Part shown: positions 1-11,079 of the stretch, piece by piece
How positions within the stretch are numbered: position 1 is the stretch's first letter
Layout: each line of letters begins with the position of its first letter
Assembly (NCBI RefSeq): GCF_030272615.1
Contig: NC_081413.1
Location: 142,687,976 to 142,751,975, forward strand
Reading direction: 5' to 3'
Length of the DNA stretch: 64,000 nt
DNA from: Cryptomeria japonica
Lineage: Eukaryota; Streptophyta; Pinopsida; Cupressales; Cupressaceae
Made by a program: the position numbers and the translations under genes
Notes under the pieces: model-generated
Told to the model about the DNA's origin: nothing
Databases searched by the model: none
What the model saw: only the letters and a program-made list of their open reading frames with translations

Positions 1-150
1 TTTCTGTCTGCCCACATGTAGCAAGAAAACATGCACCTACAACCATAAAAACTCAATAAAAATAATCAAATCCAAAGCCTTTGCTCAACCCAAAATCCTA
101 GTGTAGATTGCCTCTTTCGGCGCTTTATCTATATGCTCAGAATCTTCTGA

Positions 151-164
151 GCTCTGAGACCAAT
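151..164 (-). other. Primer-binding site, initiator-Met tRNA type
   Basis: The minus strand reads ATTGGTCTCAGAGC, starting a few bases after the LTR end. It differs at one base from the usual copia primer site TGGTATCAGAGC, which also occurs in the other copia-type elements of this window. Confidence 0.65.
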
Positions 165-168
165 TTGA

Positions 169-1578
169 TGTAGACCATCTTGGAAAGCCAATAAAAAATC
201 TAGGATCATGCTGATCCATCCATATTTCCATCATGATAACAACTCATTAGAGGCATATTTCATCATATTTCAACAATCAATCAACCAAGAAAACATAAAC
301 TTAATCTAGGTATCAAACTTGCCAACTTGCTGTCCCCTTGGATAGACCTATACACAGAGGTCTATAACTCTCTAACTAGATAAAAAAACCTCAATCTCTT
401 TAGTATGACCCTGAATAACATGATTACAAACAACATATCCAAACAATATCCACATCCAATGGTTAGATTAAAAGTTATGGCCACTGCATTGAGACCCATT
501 TCTATTGTCCCCAAATAAAGCATGTGCATGCCCAGTCCACCTAGGGCATCAAATATATTTCCAAAAAAAAAACCCAAATGATCCCAAACCAATTTCAAAT
601 GAACCCGTTATGAATTTAATTTCATAATATGTAATCCATTAAATTTTCCAATGGTTTAATCATTATATAAAGACAAACCATTGCCCACAACTCCATTGAA
701 GACGGTTTAAAACCATTGTTCACTAAAATATTAATAACTTCCACAAATATAAACAAAAAAAACTCAAACCAAAAGGAAAAGAAAGAGGATTCACATATCT
801 TTCCAATAAATCTATTTATAGGTCATAATTATTCCATATGAGTCCATACCATATGCTGCAACATGATTGTTCTTAGGAAACCTCAAATCTGCAATCAATA
901 AATTTCACCAAAAATTCCATAACTTCTTCATTTCTAAAAAATAATCACTCCAAACCAAAATGAAAATAAATTTAATTCACATATATAACTATCCATTATA
1001 TATATACAAATATTTCCAGGCCATACATGGTCATACAATGCCTGAAACCAACATAAAAACTGGAAAGCCAATAAAAATGACAATAGTAGAATGCACCATA
1101 ACGTATCAAAATGTTATCCTTTCTTCCCTTTCTTCACTTTATTATTTGGAACAACCATACAATGCCTTTTTATAGACTCTTAGTCAGTTTTGACCTTACC
1201 ACTACCTCTCATAACCAACTTTTAACCCCTTTTGCAACTTTGTTTGACAACATTTTGTTGTCAAGTTGACAACTTTTACACTTTTGCACAAATGACTTCA
1301 TGGCTTTATAAAAACCTTCAATACATGTCCAAATGACCATTTAACAATATTATACATTCTTATTACCATTTCAAGGGTCAGTTCACAATTTTTAACCCAT
1401 TTGACCAATTAAGACCTTAACTAGGACAATTTGACAACTTTTTACAAATGGCTCTAATTAGCCTTACATATTGATTCACCATGACTTAAAATGAACATAA
1501 AAAATCAATTGTGATTTAATTTACTCATGAATTGTATTTTATCTTCTTGTAGCCTCTTGGTGCTTAGGTACTCCTACA
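169..1578 (-). repeat. 5' LTR of the left-edge copia element (1410 bp)
   Basis: The ends are TGTAG and CTACA on the minus strand, a perfect 5-bp terminal inverted repeat. Short ORFs inside it (for example 960-1175) are chance frames. The call depends on the adjacent primer site and the end motifs, since no second LTR copy is available for comparison. Confidence 0.65.
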
Positions 1579-2233
1579 CCAAACTCCCACTAAATTGTGA
1601 TATCAAGTCACACATGAAATCATGACAACCATCTAGTAAGTGAAGATCATCTAGGTTTACACACATACAACCGAAAATTCAATAACATCTAGTGTAACCA
1701 AAATATACAAGCCAAGAAGATACATACAACCACTAACAAACCACCAATCAGGAAAAAATCCTACACCACCAACTCATCACTGTGAGGAGCTACCATTGAA
1801 AAGTTTAACCAATTGTAATGTAGGGAAATAGAGTTCACTAGCTTGTATGGGCAAACTAGGATGCTTAGGGATATTTCCATTTTAATTACTTTAAGAGGGA
1901 GAATGATCCACTTGGCCCAAGATGTTCTTAGCCACAAGGTGAACTTAGTGGTCCCTCATGAGGGAGCTGAAAGGAGACTCTACAAATTATAGGAGAAGGA
2001 TGCAAGATGGAGTGAAAATATGACTTTCTACATGTATAAGAAGAGTGAAAATTGACAAACAAATTTTGGCAAAAAATTTCGAGTAGAGAAAACTAAGATC
2101 AACCTACAAAATTAATGTTAGACATAATAGAAGGTATTGGGGTGCCCAGATCGACCTACTACCAAGACTAGGGTGCCCTGCTTGACTAGGTAGCTTCAAC
2201 TCTAACGAATTGTAATTTGATCCATGCTCTTTC
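1579..2233. other. Non-coding stretch, no feature recognised
   Basis: AT-rich sequence with no ORF of interest, between the left-edge copia LTR and the first recognisable integrase codons. It may be degraded pol of the gypsy element that continues at 2234, but I could not read any conserved block in it. Confidence 0.5.
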
Positions 2234-2474
2234 TCATGAACTTAGATCCCAAGTTACTTCTTGGACATTTTTATTATGGTTTTAGCTCTTATTGGTAAAA
2301 TCTCCCCTTCTTCACAATGACATACCTTTATTATTACTGCCACAGATTTTATTTTATGAAGTGGGTTGAGGCTATTCTCCATCGATCCACTATGACTGAT
2401 GCAATCTATTAGTTTATTCTAGATGACATCATTTCTCAATTTCGTATACCTTCCACTTTGATTTTTGACAATGG
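2234..2474 (+). pseudogene. Gypsy integrase core, 5' part (element E), cut by an insertion
   Basis: With frameshifts tolerated, the plus strand encodes the start of a Ty3/gypsy integrase core. It reads ELRSQVTSW, then a degenerate WGLDLVGKINPSS-like stretch, then FMKWVEAI, ILDDIISQFRIP and LIFDNG. These correspond to the canonical blocks around the first two catalytic aspartates. The frame stops making sense exactly at 2475, where the LTR of another element begins. The protein resumes at 11080 with NGTSFKN, so the gene was intact in this region before the insertion. It contains in-frame stops and is dead. Confidence 0.75.
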
Positions 2475-3611
2475 TGTTTGCAAGAGATACTATTCTAGTG
2501 AATATTGATGCATGATTCATGCTTAGGAGTTGTCATTTATGGCAACCTAGTTTAGAAAACACATTTGGTGTACATAGATTTGGTTTAACGAAAGTCATAT
2601 TGTTCATAAGGCATAAGTCTAGAAGGTGGAACACATTAACCAGTAGAGCATGAGATCATTGTGCACATCTTGATATTGGTGATGAAATTTTGGTTGTGGT
2701 GATCAAGGTAGATGATTCAAAGTTTGAGGTAGCTTATTTCATGATCCTAGTATCTGATGTTGATTCATAAGAAAGATTGAAGGTCCGATATCTAGTAATT
2801 AAGTTAGAGAAAATCTATTTTGGTGTAACGTGTGATGCGGATATGTTGGGTCAATTTCGGTGATTGGTTTCATGTTCAAGGTGATTGGGCCAACTCATAT
2901 GAATATTGTTATCATTATGTTTAGGTCTGCATATGGATTTGTGGACGGATTGAGTTGACTTGGTGATAGACATTTCATGTTGCATGTTATGCAGTTTTTG
3001 TGAAGCCAACATGTTTGAGATCTTATTAGGTTGTGCAGATATATAATGTTGATCCAGATGATCATTTTAGGAAATGGTTTATGCGAATGTGAATGTGTGA
3101 TATGTGGATGAGCATCAGAATGTAGAATTGGTGTTTCGATAGATGACTGTACAACAAAATAGGGTAGAAAGGCAAAGCAACATTTGAGAGTCAATTTGTG
3201 CTTAACTAGAACTGATCTTTGGCACTTGTAGATGCTATATCCCAGTTCAAACATTGTAATTACTCTTGTATCTCATTTGTAGGACAATGAGTCCTCTGAG
3301 GTTGTTTCCATTTTATGTATTTGAGCAGTGAGCTCTAGGCAGTGTGCCTGAATGCAAGTGCATTCCACTTATGTAATATTATCATACTTTTGGCCATAGT
3401 ATAATAATATTGTGGGTTCAAATACCACCGTGTTTTTTCCCTTTGTGGGTTTCCATGAAATTTTTTTGGTGTTATGGTGGTGTGGTCAATTGTTTTATGA
3501 TTTTGTACTTTACTTTGTTTCATATGCATCCAATGGCTTAAGAATAAGACTAACAAATTTGAAAATTCCGAAACATTGTCACCCCCCCCTTTGTGTTCAT
3601 TGATTCCAAAA
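2475..3611 (+). repeat. 5' LTR of the non-autonomous element
   Basis: Starts TGTTTGCAAGAG and ends GATTCCAAAA, aligning along its length with 9982-11079. It contains the paired inverted repeats at 3338-3365 and a C-tract (TCACCCCCCCC) shortly before its end. Both are shared with the other copia-type LTRs here. The terminal CA has decayed to AA. Confidence 0.85.
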
Positions 3612-3612
3612 A

Positions 3613-3625
3613 TTGGTATCAAAGC
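3613..3625 (+). other. Primer-binding site, initiator-Met tRNA type
   Basis: TTGGTATCAAAGC directly after the 5' LTR, one change from the standard TTGGTATCAGAGC. Confidence 0.8.
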
Positions 3626-3679
3626 TTAGTTCCTCGAAAGAAGCCTAATAGCTTGAGGAAGATCTGGAAGATTGAATCA

Positions 3680-4783
3680 ATGGACTTTGGTTTGCAAAAG
3701 TAGCTTATTGTGGCACTTGAAGATCTTTATGTAGTTATGAAAGAGAAGAGTAACCTGAGGAGAAGTTTGGAAGTAGTTGAAATTTTCATTGAATCTCTGA
3801 AGGAATAAGTCAACACATCAAGAGAGAAGGGAAAGGAACTGATTGATAAAATCAAAGAAAAGAAGAACAAATCATTGACAATCAAACCCTACAAGACAAG
3901 ACAAATGAATGTGAGAAGCTTGCTAGAGAGAATGCAATCCTGAAGAATGAGATGCAATCCATTGTGATGAAGTTGATAAAGGAGATTGAAGACTAGAAGA
4001 AGAATGAAGAAACCTTAAATCAGTCATTGAAGGATACATTTGATGAATATTGCAAACTGAACTATGAAAATGACCAATTGAAGCTTGAATTGATGCAATG
4101 CAAGAATCATGGACAAGAACTTGAAAGGTGGATCATAATTCTAAGAGATGAGCTTTCTATTGCTAATGAGTACAAAGAAAAATTCAAAGATAGCTTAGCC
4201 TAGTTGGATGAGGTGTTGGAAAGTCAGAGACATGGGAAAGACATGCAAGGACTTGGATATGAGAAAGGAGAATCCTTTGGTTTTGGACAAAGAAATCATC
4301 ATTAAAATAACAAGAGACCTCTGGCAAGATAGTCTAATTCTTATAAATTCAATGGTAAATGCTTTGTATGTAATAGATTCGGTCATATGAAAAGTCAACG
4401 CAGAAATAAGATGCATAATGGTTCTACCTTTACCGGTCAATGTTTCATATGCAACAACTTTGGTCATAAGTCAAACATGTGCAAAATGGTGATGAATAAT
4501 TTTTCAGAATAAAAGATGTTATGCTTGTGGAATGTTTGGACACATTGCTAAGCAATGTAGGATGAGACCAAATTAGATGAACTTCAGGCCTATGCAAAGA
4601 AATGTTGTTTGCTATGCATTCAACAAATCTAGTCACATTGCAAAATATTGTAGAAGCAAGAATGTAAGAAAGAATACTCTGGCAAGAAACAAAGAATCAA
4701 ATGAAAAGGGAAAAGATAAAATGGAAGAGATTAGAGATCAACATAGGAAGATGTGGGTTAAGAAGGAAGATTTGAATGTTTAG
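3680..4783 (+). pseudogene. Gag-like protein: coiled coil followed by four zinc knuckles
   Basis: The reading frame from the ATG at 3680 is broken by stops and at least one frameshift. It gives a leucine- and lysine-rich coiled-coil region, a short Gly/Phe-rich linker, then four CCHC-type knuckles. Knuckles 1 and 2 (about 4350-4490) read CFVCNRFGHMKSQR and CFICNNFGHKSNMC. Knuckles 3 and 4 (about 4520-4660) read CYACGMFGHIAKQC and CYAFNKSSHIAKYC. Knuckle 1 has lost its last Cys (to Arg) and knuckle 4 its second Cys (to Phe). One knuckle is usual for copia Gag, so four is unusual. A nucleic-acid-binding, Gag-like packaging role is inferred. Much of the coiled coil could also derive from a host protein. 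Confidence 0.7.
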
Positions 4784-5250
4784 AATGGTTCCACACTTGA
4801 TTTTGGTGCTAGAACCTCATCTGGTAACTAAGGCCTAATGCCTTAAGGGAGAAGCTTTTCATGCAAATCTTTAGAATCCCATTTTCAAAGATCTGTAACC
4901 GGTCAAGGATGGTTTTAGATGATGGAGATTAGCTGTGCAAATAATATCTGGAAGATTTCATGCCTATCTAAGTATCCAATTATGAATTCTTAAAGATGCA
5001 GGGTATTCGAGAAGCTTTTAGGGTTGTGCATTTATTACAACTTAAATTTAGGTTTTCGGTGGATAAAAAGGCATTTCAATCATTCATTCTTCACCTTGCG
5101 AGTGATGAGAAAGAGAAGAAGAGCAAGGTGAACTAAATTTATCAGTGAAAACCAAGCTTGAAGTGATCAATTAATGGTTCCTAGCATCCGGTTGATATTG
5201 AAAAGGTATTTATCTATTTGTGAGCTATCTTTTCATACCCTAATTTTGAA
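4784..5250 (+). promoter_or_regulatory. Spacer between the two ORFs with a possible promoter
   Basis: 467 bp with no ORF. It contains a TATA-like GGATAAAAAGG at 5061-5071, followed by a CATTCATTCTTCACC pyrimidine-rich stretch and, 180 bp on, the ATG of the second ORF at 5251. This looks like a core promoter plus leader, which would fit a captured gene with its own promoter, but it rests on base composition alone. Confidence 0.25.
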
Positions 5251-5369
5251 ATGGCATCTGCATCTGATGTTGCGACTCCCTTGGTAGTTGAGATTACTAA
5301 GAGAGCGAGGCCCTTATTCAAGTGACATCCATTCAAATTTGTTGAGGATGATCCAAAAGGTGCATTTTC

Positions 5370-6598
5370 TATTGGCATTTGATGTTCTGGTGATGCTCTA
5401 GTGAAGAATGGTAGTCTCTGATGATTGCAGATGCTTAGGAGTTGTCACTAATGGAAACTCAACCTATTGATTTGATCCAGTATAAAGTTCTCATTAATTG
5501 GTAATTTGGAGTATATCAGTTTGCCTGGTGAATCTCATTGTACAAGTTTGAAAGCACTTTTCATTTTTGGTGAAGCAGATTTTGGTTTGTGTGATTAGAG
5601 TTGATTGGTTAAGTATCATAAGCAAATCTACCCTCCAGTATTGGTTTTGTCACTTGTTTGAAGATCCCGTATTTGGTTGAGTAGCAAAGCAGAGTATTCT
5701 TCATGTTTGATGATGGAGTGTGTGTTTGAATTGTTTAAGTTAATTCTGGTGATTGGAATTGCATTTCAGAGTTATGTGAGACCTATAAGAAGCATGTGAT
5801 AATGTGTTTTGGGTTCTAGTACAAAGTTTTTGATAAGATTGAAGCTGACTTGCAGCTACACATTTCATGTTAGGTGTTATGCAATTTTTTTTGGAAGCTG
5901 ACCTATGGGAGATTAATCTTGCTAATCAGATATATATAAGATCGATTTGGATGATGCATTATGAATAGAGTATGATGTGATCGACCATTTTTGGAGAGAT
6001 CAAGCGCAATTTCATGTGCACATTTTGATCTTGGTCGTTGATTCGGTGAGTAGTTACAGAGTAGAACAAAACAGATAAGAAGAACAATGCAGTGGATCAT
6101 TTTGTGCCTAATCAGAACCGATATTGGGCATAGTCAAATGCTATTTCCCAGTTCTTCACTCATTGTAATTAGTCTGTGATCTCTTGTAAGGCAATGAGCC
6201 TTCCTCCAAGGGTTGTAGCCCTTTTTTGTAATTTGAGTAGTGAACTCTAGGCAATGTGTCAGATGTTATTTTCTAGTTCTTCACTCATTGTAATAAGTCT
6301 GTAATCTCTTGTAAGGCAGTGAGCCTTCCTCCAAGGGTTGTAGCCCTATTTTTTAATTTGAGTAGTGAACTCTAGGAAGTGTGCATGAATACAAGTGCAT
6401 TCCCCTCATATAATATTATTTTTCTATTAGCCATAGTGGAATAATATTGTGGGTTCAAATCCCATTGTGGTTTTTCCCATTTGGGTTTACACATAAAATC
6501 TTAGTGTATGCTTCTGGTGGTTTCAGAATAAATTAAAAAAGTCATTTTCCAGTAGATCACTGATTCAGCCCCCCTCTCAGTAATCCTTGACTCCAACA
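5370..6598 (+). mobile_element. Solo copia-type LTR (1229 bp)
   Basis: A single LTR starting TATTGGCATTTG (TG decayed to TA) and ending CTTGACTCCAACA, bordered by TSD TTTTC at 5365-5369 and 6599-6603. No interior or second LTR remains, so it is the product of LTR-LTR recombination. It shares the family blocks: the GAGTAGTGAACTCTAGG region, an ATACAAGTGCAT remnant of the hairpin, TGTGGGTTCAAATCC and a C-tract near the end. An internal 125-bp direct duplication is described separately. Confidence 0.9.
6137..6386 (+). repeat. 125-bp tandem duplication inside the solo LTR
   Basis: The block beginning near GTTCTTCACTCATTGTAAT at 6151 is repeated at 6276 with a handful of substitutions. Both copies run through the CTCCAAGGGTTGTAGCCCT and GAACTCTAGG blocks. 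The duplication makes the first hairpin region appear twice. Its divergence shows it is not recent. Confidence 0.85.
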
Positions 6599-9500
6599 TT
6601 TTCCTCTATCCCGTATGGCATACTGTATAATGAAGACATTAGGGCATACATTAACTATAACATCAAGGAGCTTGGAAATGCGGACATGCTATCACTTTAT
6701 ACCAAGCATATGATGGATGGAATGGTAAATATGAAGCTTGAATTCAAGTCATTGCAGGACAAGGGTTTTATCTAGTTTGTTCATTTCCCAGTGTTTGATG
6801 AGCTTGGATGGGTGAGATACATCTTCAGCCAAATCCATGATGAGTTTGTATGAATGGACCGATCTCATAAGATCATGAAGCAAGTCATTCAAGTAGTAAC
6901 CTATTTGAATACAGCCAGTGAGATCCCCGATTTGAGGAAAGTTCAGAACACAACAGTAACAAATGTTATCGGATCTTAATATGACAATGAGTCGATGACA
7001 ATCAACGATATCATAGAGCATGATGTGATATTTTCTTCAATGGTAATAGGATATAAGGTATATTAGTAAAGCAAGCAAAAATCAATATCTGGTACTGCTA
7101 TATTTTTTGATTATCAAATGCTTAAGGAAGACAAGAAGTATGATCTTTGTGGAGTGCTTCTCAATGAGCTATTGAGCAACCTGAAGCAGATAAATCAACA
7201 TAAGAAATATGTATTTAAATTTGGCTCCCTGATTGTTTGTTTGGCACTATATTTCTTGAATGAAATCCCCAATATTGGAAAGGTTAAATGGGCTTATGAT
7301 AATCTAGTGGCAGTCCAAATCAAGGAAGGTTTGCAGAGTTTGGGTGATATTGTAGCATATAAATCTTATTTGTGGGGATATTTCAAATCATTTCAAAAGA
7401 TATAGTTGAAAAATATGAGAAAACAATCTACTTCATGGTTGACAAGGATCAATTTCATATGGAGGCAATTGACCATAGGACTATTTGGATCATGGCCATG
7501 GGGTATAAGGTGGATGGAAATCCACTTGATACATATGATCAACACTTGTTGATCCAACTGATGGATGATAAGGAGGAAAGGTTTGGCACCTGCAAAGAGA
7601 AATATCTTGATTTGCAAATGAAATTTACTGGGTTGGCAAGGAAGAGGAAAGTAAGAAAGGAGGTTGAGGAGCTAGAAAAGAAAATGGGTATGTCTAAGTA
7701 AGATATGCAAAGGGAAAGAGAGAAAAACATTCTAAAGGAGGAGGACATGGCAAAGACCAAAAAGTAAAAACATGTGTCCACTCCTCCCAAGAAATCAAAG
7801 CCAAGGCAATCCCACTCTGCACCTATCTTTGGTGTGCAGAAGCTTGTTCCTCCACAAACAACATCAACCGGTGAAGTAGAGAAGAGAAAGAAAGAGAAGC
7901 TAGGAAGAAAATATGTAGTTGTAGAGGAAGAAATTGAATCTGATGAAGAGGTTAGAGAAGTAAAGAGGACAACCACTTATGTAAGGGTAGTGAAGAAGCC
8001 ACAATCTAGTGGAGCCCAGCTAGCAAAGAAGCCAAGAGCTGAAGTTGAGCCATCTAGAAGAGCCAAAATGAGAAAAAAGAAGAAGTTAGAATTGGTTGAA
8101 GCTCTCAAATCTAGTAAAGTAGAAGGTACATATGAAGTTGTGCCCCCAATGACTCTAAAATAATTAATTGATGAAGTACTTAAGAATGGTAATATTAAGA
8201 ATGTGCCTATATATTATAAATTTTTTGATGATAAATATCAAAGAGCTATATAAGAAGCAGTAGGTCAGTACATGAATGTTTATAGTAAAGCATTAATATA
8301 ATTATCATCCATGATTCCCAAAAACCTGTATGACATTTTGGATTCAAGGAGGCATACAACAAGTCTAGAGGATGAAAGTATAAAGGAGTATGTATTAGTA
8401 AATATATCCTTTATTATCTCTAAAATAGAAGTGGTTAGATTATTAAATCTTGCAAAGAAAATATTTCAAAGTAAGAAGAGAGTTAATAAGCTTATGCTTG
8501 GAAAAATAGATGAAGTCACTAAGGAGATAAAGACAATTTTTGATAGATCAAAAAATTGATGTGAACCCGAAACATGATGACACTTATCTGGGAGAGAAAT
8601 CACATGACACATGTTTTGGAAGTGCATGAAGTTGTTCCTAATAAGCAAAAAGATCAATCATCTAAGAAGGTCATTCTGAAAGGGAAATTGAATGATTAGA
8701 CAATCTTTGATGATGTTGATGCTGCTAATGATATCTCCAGTGAAGTTGAACAGGATCCTCCTATGATTGAAGTTGTTTCAAAAAAAGTAGCTGAGGAGAC
8801 AGATGATGCAAAAAAGGGTGAGGATGATGGTAATAATGCTAGTGTAGAAGTATCAAAAAAGGAGAAAAGAGAGGAGAAGGTAGATCAGGCTCTGGTGATA
8901 GTGGCAAGAGACATTGTAGCTAATAAAGGTAAAAAGATTGCTATTGATTCAGATGATTTTGGTCAAGGGCCTTTATATCTAAGTTACTTATCTCCTATTC
9001 AAGCACTGAAGTTAGCAACTCTCACCAAAGCTAAAGCTAGTGAGGACTTACTTAAGTCCAATTCAACAGATAAAGATTTGATAACTTTGGTAGGAGATGT
9101 CTTGGAGAAAATTTTGCCATCTTTCAAACCAGACACATTTGATCTCTTGGGTAAGCTTAAGAGTATGTTGAATGTTGTAGGATCTCATTTTGAGTCTTTA
9201 GAGAAGGCACCAAACACTAGAATTTTGAATCAATTCAATTCTATGAGATTGAAATTTTTTTTGAAGATGATTGAGGATGATAGAGCTAGTTTAGTAACTA
9301 CTATGAAGGGTATTCAAGATGCACTTGATGAAGGTGGTAATATATACAAGTCATGTCTAATTTTGCCAAAGTCCACTAGAGACATTGACAAGAAAATAAG
9401 GGAATGTGAAGGCCAGCTTGCTAGCATATCTCAATCATATGCACCTCAATTAGTCCCGACTAGCAATTTTGAACCACAAGTTTTGAGTGTATTGAATAAG

Positions 9501-9836
9501 ATTAAGAGTCTAAACTAGGAGAAGGACATCCTTCTGTGTTGAGTAGGAGAAGTGAGAAATCTTATCACTCCTTGGATAGATTCTATGATGAGTAGTATGC
9601 AATATGCTAAGAATACTTTGGATAAGCCTATTCTGGTAGATAGATAAGGAGCAAAGATATATGCTTACCTTTTTAACTAGACGATAAACATTTTGGAAAG
9701 CTTGAAGAAAGTATGGGATAACCATTTGTTGTCCCTAAGGATAATTTTTGCTAATATTTTCAAATTCTTGTGAGTAACTGTATATATATCCTTGTATACA
9801 AGTTTTGGCAGTTTCCTATCTTTGGCATTGTTGTCA

Positions 9837-9981
9837 AAGTGGGAGAGAGATGAGTAAAAAATGGTGTAAATTCTTAGGGAGATCTTGCAAATTCTTGGAG
9901 AGTTTGGAATTTTAAAGTTTTGCAGTCTTGAGTGTACAATTTATTTTTCACAGTGTTGTCATCAATGAAAAAGGGGGAGAT
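9837..9981 (+). other. Two polypurine tracts before the 3' LTR
   Basis: A first tract (CAAAGTGGGAGAGAGATG, from 9837) follows the phrase GGCATTGTTGT. A second (GAAAAAGGGGGAGATTA, to 9981) abuts the 3' LTR. The second is the functional position for plus-strand priming. The same arrangement is present in Copia-1 and Copia-2. Confidence 0.7.
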
Positions 9982-11079
9982 TATTGGCAAGAGACATTAT
10001 TCTAGTGAATATTGATGCATGATTGATGCTTAGGAGTTGTCATTGATGGCAACCTAGTTCGGAAATCACATATGGTGTACATAGATTTAGTTTATTGGAA
10101 GTTATATTGTTCATAAGGCATAAGTTTGGAAGGTGGAACATAGTAACCGGTAGAGCATGAGATCATTGTGCACATCTTGATATTGGTGATGCAATTTTAG
10201 TTGTGGTGATCAAGGAATATGATTCAAAGTTTGAGGTAGCTTATTTCATTATCCCAGTATCCGATGTTTATTCGTAAGCAAGATTGAAGGTCTGGTATTC
10301 GATAAATCAGTCAGAGAAGAGCTATTTTGGTGTAACGTGTGATACAAAATTGTTGGGTTGATTTTAGTGATTGGTTTCATGTTCGAGGTGATTGGGCCAA
10401 CTCATATGAAGCTTTTTATCATTTTATTTAGGTCCACATATGGATTTGTGGACGGATTGAGCTGACTTGGGAAGCCGACATGTTTGAGATCTTATTAGGT
10501 TGTGTGGATATATAACATCAATCCAGATGATCATTTGAGGTAATGGTTTATACAAATGTGAATGCGTAATTTGTGGATGAGCATCAAAATATAGAATTGG
10601 TGCTCTGATAGATGACTATGCAGGAGAACAACAAAAAGGCAAAGCAACATTTGATAGTCAGTTTGTTCTTAATCGAAACTAATCTTTGGCATTTGTAGAT
10701 GCTATATTATAGTTCAAATATTGTAATTACTCTTGTATCTCATTTGTAGGATAGTGAGTCTTCTGGGGTTTTTGCCCTTTTATTTATTTGAGCAGTGAGC
10801 TCTAGGCAATGTGCCTGAATGAAAGTGTATTCCACTTATGTAATATTATCATACTTCTGGCCATAGTATAATAATATTGTGGGTTCAAATCCTACCGCGG
10901 TTTTTCCCTTTCTGGATTTCTACATAAAAATCTTGGTGTTATGGTTGTGTGGTTGATTGTTTTATGTTTCTGCACTTTACTTTCTTTCTTATGCATTTGG
11001 TGGCTTAAGAATCCGATTAACAAATTTTAAAATTCCAAAAAACTAATTCACCCACTCCTAGTATTCATTGATTCCAATA
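9982..11079 (+). repeat. 3' LTR of the non-autonomous element
   Basis: Starts TATTGGCAAGAG and ends GATTCCAATA, with TG and CA each changed by one transition. It aligns with 2475-3611 over its whole length but lacks about 40 bp near the middle. TSD AATGG follows at 11080-11084. Confidence 0.85.

Larger units (their letters stand above)
1..1578 (-). mobile_element. Ty1/copia-type LTR retrotransposon, left-truncated by the window edge
   Basis: Read on the minus strand, the LTR opens with TGTAGGAGTACC at 1578 and closes with GGTCTACA at 169. It is followed within a few bases by a sequence very close to the plant initiator-Met primer site (TTGGTCTCAGAGC, one change from TTGGTATCAGAGC). That order (LTR, primer site, interior) makes this the 5' LTR of a minus-strand element whose interior lies to the left of base 1. 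No coding sequence of it is in the window. A TATA-like TATAAAAA on the minus strand at 1167-1174 is well placed for a U3 promoter. The TSD cannot be checked because the other end is outside. Confidence 0.7.
5251..9518 (+). pseudogene. Second ORF of the non-autonomous element, unknown function, split by a solo LTR
   Basis: Starts at ATG 5251 (MASASDVATP) and is interrupted by the solo LTR at 5370-6598. The coding frame rejoins exactly across one copy of the TTTTC target site. The N-terminal half (to about 7.7 kb) looks globular and helical, with recognisable stretches at 6587-6775, 7118-7405 and 7372-7701. A very basic segment follows (7774-8163, with a KKKKK run like a nuclear-localisation signal), then charged helical sequence to the stop at 9518. 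Several stops and frameshifts break it. I do not recognise the family. The layout (globular head, charged tail) recalls the extra ORFs of the LINE and of gypsy D in this window. It is neither Gag nor Pol. Confidence 0.6.
2475..11079 (+). mobile_element. Non-autonomous copia-type LTR retrotransposon (8.6 kb, no pol)
   Basis: Two related LTRs (2475-3611 and 9982-11079) flank the interior. A 5-bp TSD, AATGG, is present at 2470-2474 and 11080-11084. A Met-type primer site follows the left LTR and a purine tract AAAAAGGGGGAGA precedes the right one. The interior encodes a coiled-coil and zinc-knuckle protein (about 3.68-4.78 kb) and a second long ORF (5.25-9.5 kb, interrupted). I see no protease, integrase, reverse transcriptase or RNase H motif. 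By definition it must have used the enzymes of a partner. The shared primer site, double purine tract and LTR blocks point to copia elements like the two at 23.4-38.7 kb. It sits inside the integrase gene of gypsy E. Confidence 0.85.

Noticed and set aside
7539-7976. Minus-strand ORF of 145 codons
   Set aside because: It is the Ser/Phe-rich antisense shadow of a Lys/Glu-rich coding stretch on the plus strand.
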